From JAWXCM01 sp034408745 (lineage in GTDB: Bacteria; Acidobacteriota; Terriglobia; Bryobacterales; Bryobacteraceae): 7,239 nucleotides of DNA. Location: contig JAWXCM010000122.1 of NCBI GenBank assembly GCA_034408745.1, positions 1-7,239 on the forward strand. The letters run 5' to 3'. Below, one piece after another: positions 5,066 to 7,239 of this stretch (position 1 is the stretch's first letter; each line of letters starts with the position of its first letter). The notes under the pieces were generated by a model that was not told the DNA's origin, did not search any database, and worked only from the letters and a program-made list of their open reading frames with translations. Both the position numbers and the translations under genes were made by a program.

Positions 5066-7239
5066 TTATGGCGAAAACTGGTTAAGGGAAACGTAGTCTT
5101 TCACGTACTCAGGGACAAGGGCGCGGTACTTCGCCGGCACTGCCTTGAAGTCCCGGGTGGAGAACATGGGATAGGTGGCAAGGACTGTGTAGTCCTTCCG
5201 GTCGATGATCTCGCGCAGGCTCCCGCTACTGACATAGGCCTTGAAAAAGGTCTTGATTGCAGGAATGGCAGTGGCCTCATCCGGTTTGACGTCAGCCACG
5301 AACTTGGAAAACTCTTCTTCCAGCAGTTCGTCCCTCGACTTGAATCGTGGGACCATGCCGAAAACCTTCTCCAGGATCTCGCGGAGGGTCAGCCGGCGGT
5401 CCACGGCCGCTGCCTTGCGAAGCTTGTCCAGTGTGTAGAACTCGTCAGGCTTGTCGAAGACCTCGCGGTTCACGTAGTCGATCACCCGGTCCCACTGGCC
5501 GGCCTCGACGGCGGCGGCGATGGTGGTGTCCGCGCGGACCACGTCTTCGAACTTCTCGAAGAACATCCGGTCGATCTTCATGCCCGCAGCGGAGATTTCC
5601 TCCACCCGCACCGACTGGATGATATCGGCGCCCGAGTGTTCGTAGGTGCCGCCAACCACCACCGGGCCATTGCCGCCCCCGGCCCCACTTCCCCTGCCTG
5701 TGGTCGGCGGCAGGTCCAGGACCTCGTCGTAGTTGAATTCCTCCTCGAAGTATTCGCAGTTGGCGAAGTAGTCGAAGAGCTTGTAGGCGGTCTTGACCGG
5801 CTCCCGCACGCCAACCTTCAGGGCGTCGTCGAACAGCGCCTCCCGGAAGTCATGCTTGCGCGTGCCCCGGCCCTTGATCTGGATAAAGTCGGTGGGCGAG
5901 AAGATCGGGCGGAACAGGCCGAGATTGAGCAGGTCGGTGCAGTCGTAGCCCGTGGTCATCATGCCGACGGTCACGCAAACCCGTGCCTTGCTGGTCTTGT
6001 AGGCCGGAATGAACTTGCCCGAACCGAGCAGGTTGTTGTTGCTGAAGTTGATCGTGAACTGCTGGGCGTCCGGGATCTGGGAGGTTACCTGCACGGCGAA
6101 GTCCGACTGGTACTTGCCCGGAAACATGCGGTCGGCCATCTGGTTGAGGATCTGGGCCAGCTTGGCGGCGTGATTCTGGCTGACTGCGAAGATGATCGAT
6201 TTGCCGATCTCGCCGCTCACCGGGTCACGAAGGGCGTTCTCAAGGAACGTCTTACAGAAGACGTGGTTAGTGGCGTCGGAGAAGAAGCGCTTCTCGAATT
6301 CACGTTGCTTGAACACCTGCTCCTGGTCTTCGCCGGTGTCATCCGTGAACGAGACGACGAAGCCCTCCTCCGACAGCAGCTGCGTAGTGACGCCGGTGCG
6401 GGCATCGACCACCGTGGGGTTGATGAGGTAGCCCTCCTTCACCCCGTCGAGAAGCGAGTAGCGGAAGGTCGGCTGACTGTTCTCACAGCCGAAGGTCCGA
6501 TAGGTGTCGAGCAGCAGGCGGCGCTCCGCTTCACGGGGGTCTCGGGTCGTTGAGGTCGAGCCGTCGAAGCGCCGCAGGTAGTCACGCGGCGTAGCGGTCA
6601 GGCCAAGCTTGTAACCAATGAAGTAGTCGAAGACGGCTCGCGCGTTGCCGCCAATGGAGCGGTGTGCTTCGTCGGAGATCACCAGATCGAAGTCCGTTGG
6701 CGAGAAAAGCTTCTGATACTTGTTATTGAAAAGCAGGGACTGCACGGTGGTGACGACGATCTCCGCGCGCCGCCAGTCGTCCCGGTTCTCCTTGTAGATA
6801 ACCGTCTGGAAGTCGGCAGCGAGCAGCGCGGCGAAGGCCTTCTTGGCCTGATCTTCGAGTTCGAGGCGATCGACCAGAAACAGCACGCGCCGAACATTGC
6901 CGGAACGCAGGAAAAGCTTGATGACGGCGGCAGCGGTCAGGGTCTTGCCGGTGCCTGTGGCCATCTCGAACAGGAAGCGGTCTTTTCCATCCCCGACTGC
7001 GGCCTGCAGGCAATGGATTGCCTTGAGCTGATACGGCCGGAGAAAGCGGAGCTTGTTGGCCTGGACGTAGCCGGCCCGTTCCGTTTCGTTCTTCCACACG
7101 GCCTCCGACTGGTAGCCTGGGCGCTGCGTGAGAGCGATGTAGTCGTCGCCCACCTGCTCCGCGATCAGGCTCTGGGGATCGGGAGTGACCTTCCGGTAGC
7201 CGATCACCGAGTCGGGCGTCGGGAACGAGGTGATGACGT
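5066..7239 (-). CDS. hsdR: Type I restriction enzyme R subunit (HsdR, EcoEI-like), 5' end cut by the window edge
   Basis: ATP-dependent DNA translocase/endonuclease subunit of a type I restriction-modification complex. The frame stays open to the window edge; a GTG at 7207 is probably internal, since ten more sense codons precede it. Numbering from that GTG, superfamily 2 helicase motifs appear in order: LRPYQ near 56, Walker A ATGTGKT at 83-89, DEAH at 179-182, LTATP at 203-207, TTGYDC at 418-423 and QIKGRGTR at 443-450. A Gly-rich linker spans about 503-520. The tail (about 545-700) fits the EcoEI R C-terminal region from memory. The N-terminal endonuclease domain usual in HsdR would lie outside the window, so nuclease competence cannot be judged. 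The stop (TAA) is 9 bases before the hsdM remnant ATG, the usual hsdR-hsdM arrangement. The visible reading frame is intact. No hsdS and no complete hsdM are present, so this subunit may have no partner here. Confidence 0.93.
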   Translation of the reverse strand, partial: VITSFPTPDSVIGYRKVTPDPQSLIAEQVGDDYIALTQRPGYQSEAVWKNETERAGYVQANKLRFLRPYQLKAIHCLQAAVGDGKDRFLFEMATGTGKTLTAAAVIKLFLRSGNVRRVLFLVDRLELEDQAKKAFAALLAADFQTVIYKENRDDWRRAEIVVTTVQSLLFNNKYQKLFSPTDFDLVISDEAHRSIGGNARAVFDYFIGYKLGLTATPRDYLRRFDGSTSTTRDPREAERRLLLDTYRTFGCENSQPTFRYSLLDGVKEGYLINPTVVDARTGVTTQLLSEEGFVVSFTDDTGEDQEQVFKQREFEKRFFSDATNHVFCKTFLENALRDPVSGEIGKSIIFAVSQNHAAKLAQILNQMADRMFPGKYQSDFAVQVTSQIPDAQQFTINFSNNNLLGSGKFIPAYKTSKARVCVTVGMMTTGYDCTDLLNLGLFRPIFSPTDFIQIKGRGTRKHDFREALFDDALKVGVREPVKTAYKLFDYFANCEYFEEEFNYDEVLDLPPTTGRGSGAGGGNGPVVVGGTYEHSGADIIQSVRVEEISAAGMKIDRMFFEKFEDVVRADTTIAAAVEAGQWDRVIDYVNREVFDKPDEFYTLDKLRKAAAVDRRLTLREILEKVFGMVPRFKSRDELLEEEFSKFVADVKPDEATAIPAIKTFFKAYVSSGSLREIIDRKDYTVLATYPMFSTRDFKAVPAKYRALVPEYVKDYVSLNQFSP

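Noticed and set aside
5636..6553. A 305-codon open frame on the plus strand, antisense to hsdR.
   Set aside because: It lies wholly inside hsdR, whose helicase motifs prove the minus-strand frame. The product is Val/Glu/Leu/Arg-rich with no recognisable domain, as expected for an antisense shadow in GC-rich DNA.

Overview
The window looks like a defence-gene neighbourhood from a moderately GC-rich proteobacterium. That guess rests on codon usage and on the type I restriction genes, and no taxonomic marker is present. All credible genes lie on the minus strand, so the operon reads from the right edge to the left.

Region by region, in transcription order: (1) 7239-5066 is most of an hsdR-like type I restriction helicase/translocase subunit, with its N-terminus cut off by the window edge. 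(2) 5056-4946 is the first 37 codons of hsdM (the DNA adenine methylase subunit). It stops abruptly and joins, out of frame, to (3) 4945-4473, the C-terminal part of an unrelated small protein carrying a HEPN-like RNxxxH motif. The methyltransferase catalytic domain is absent, and no specificity subunit is visible. (4) 4454-2832 encodes an unrecognised 540-residue protein. (5) 2835-238 encodes an 865-residue protein with two phospholipase D (HKD) motifs, overlapping the previous gene by 4 bases (ATGA). (6) 237-1 is a non-coding tail holding two related repeat blocks, each with an internal 11-bp tandem motif. It resembles a recombinase or regulator binding array.

The simplest reading is a type I restriction-modification operon that lost hsdM (and perhaps hsdS) by a deletion running into a downstream HEPN-like gene. 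An hsdR helicase gene now stands in line with a translationally coupled two-gene module: the 540-residue protein and the PLD nuclease-like protein. That pair is the best candidate here for an uncharacterised defence system. Whether HsdR now works with it, is a stranded relic, or is complemented by M/S genes elsewhere cannot be decided from this window.
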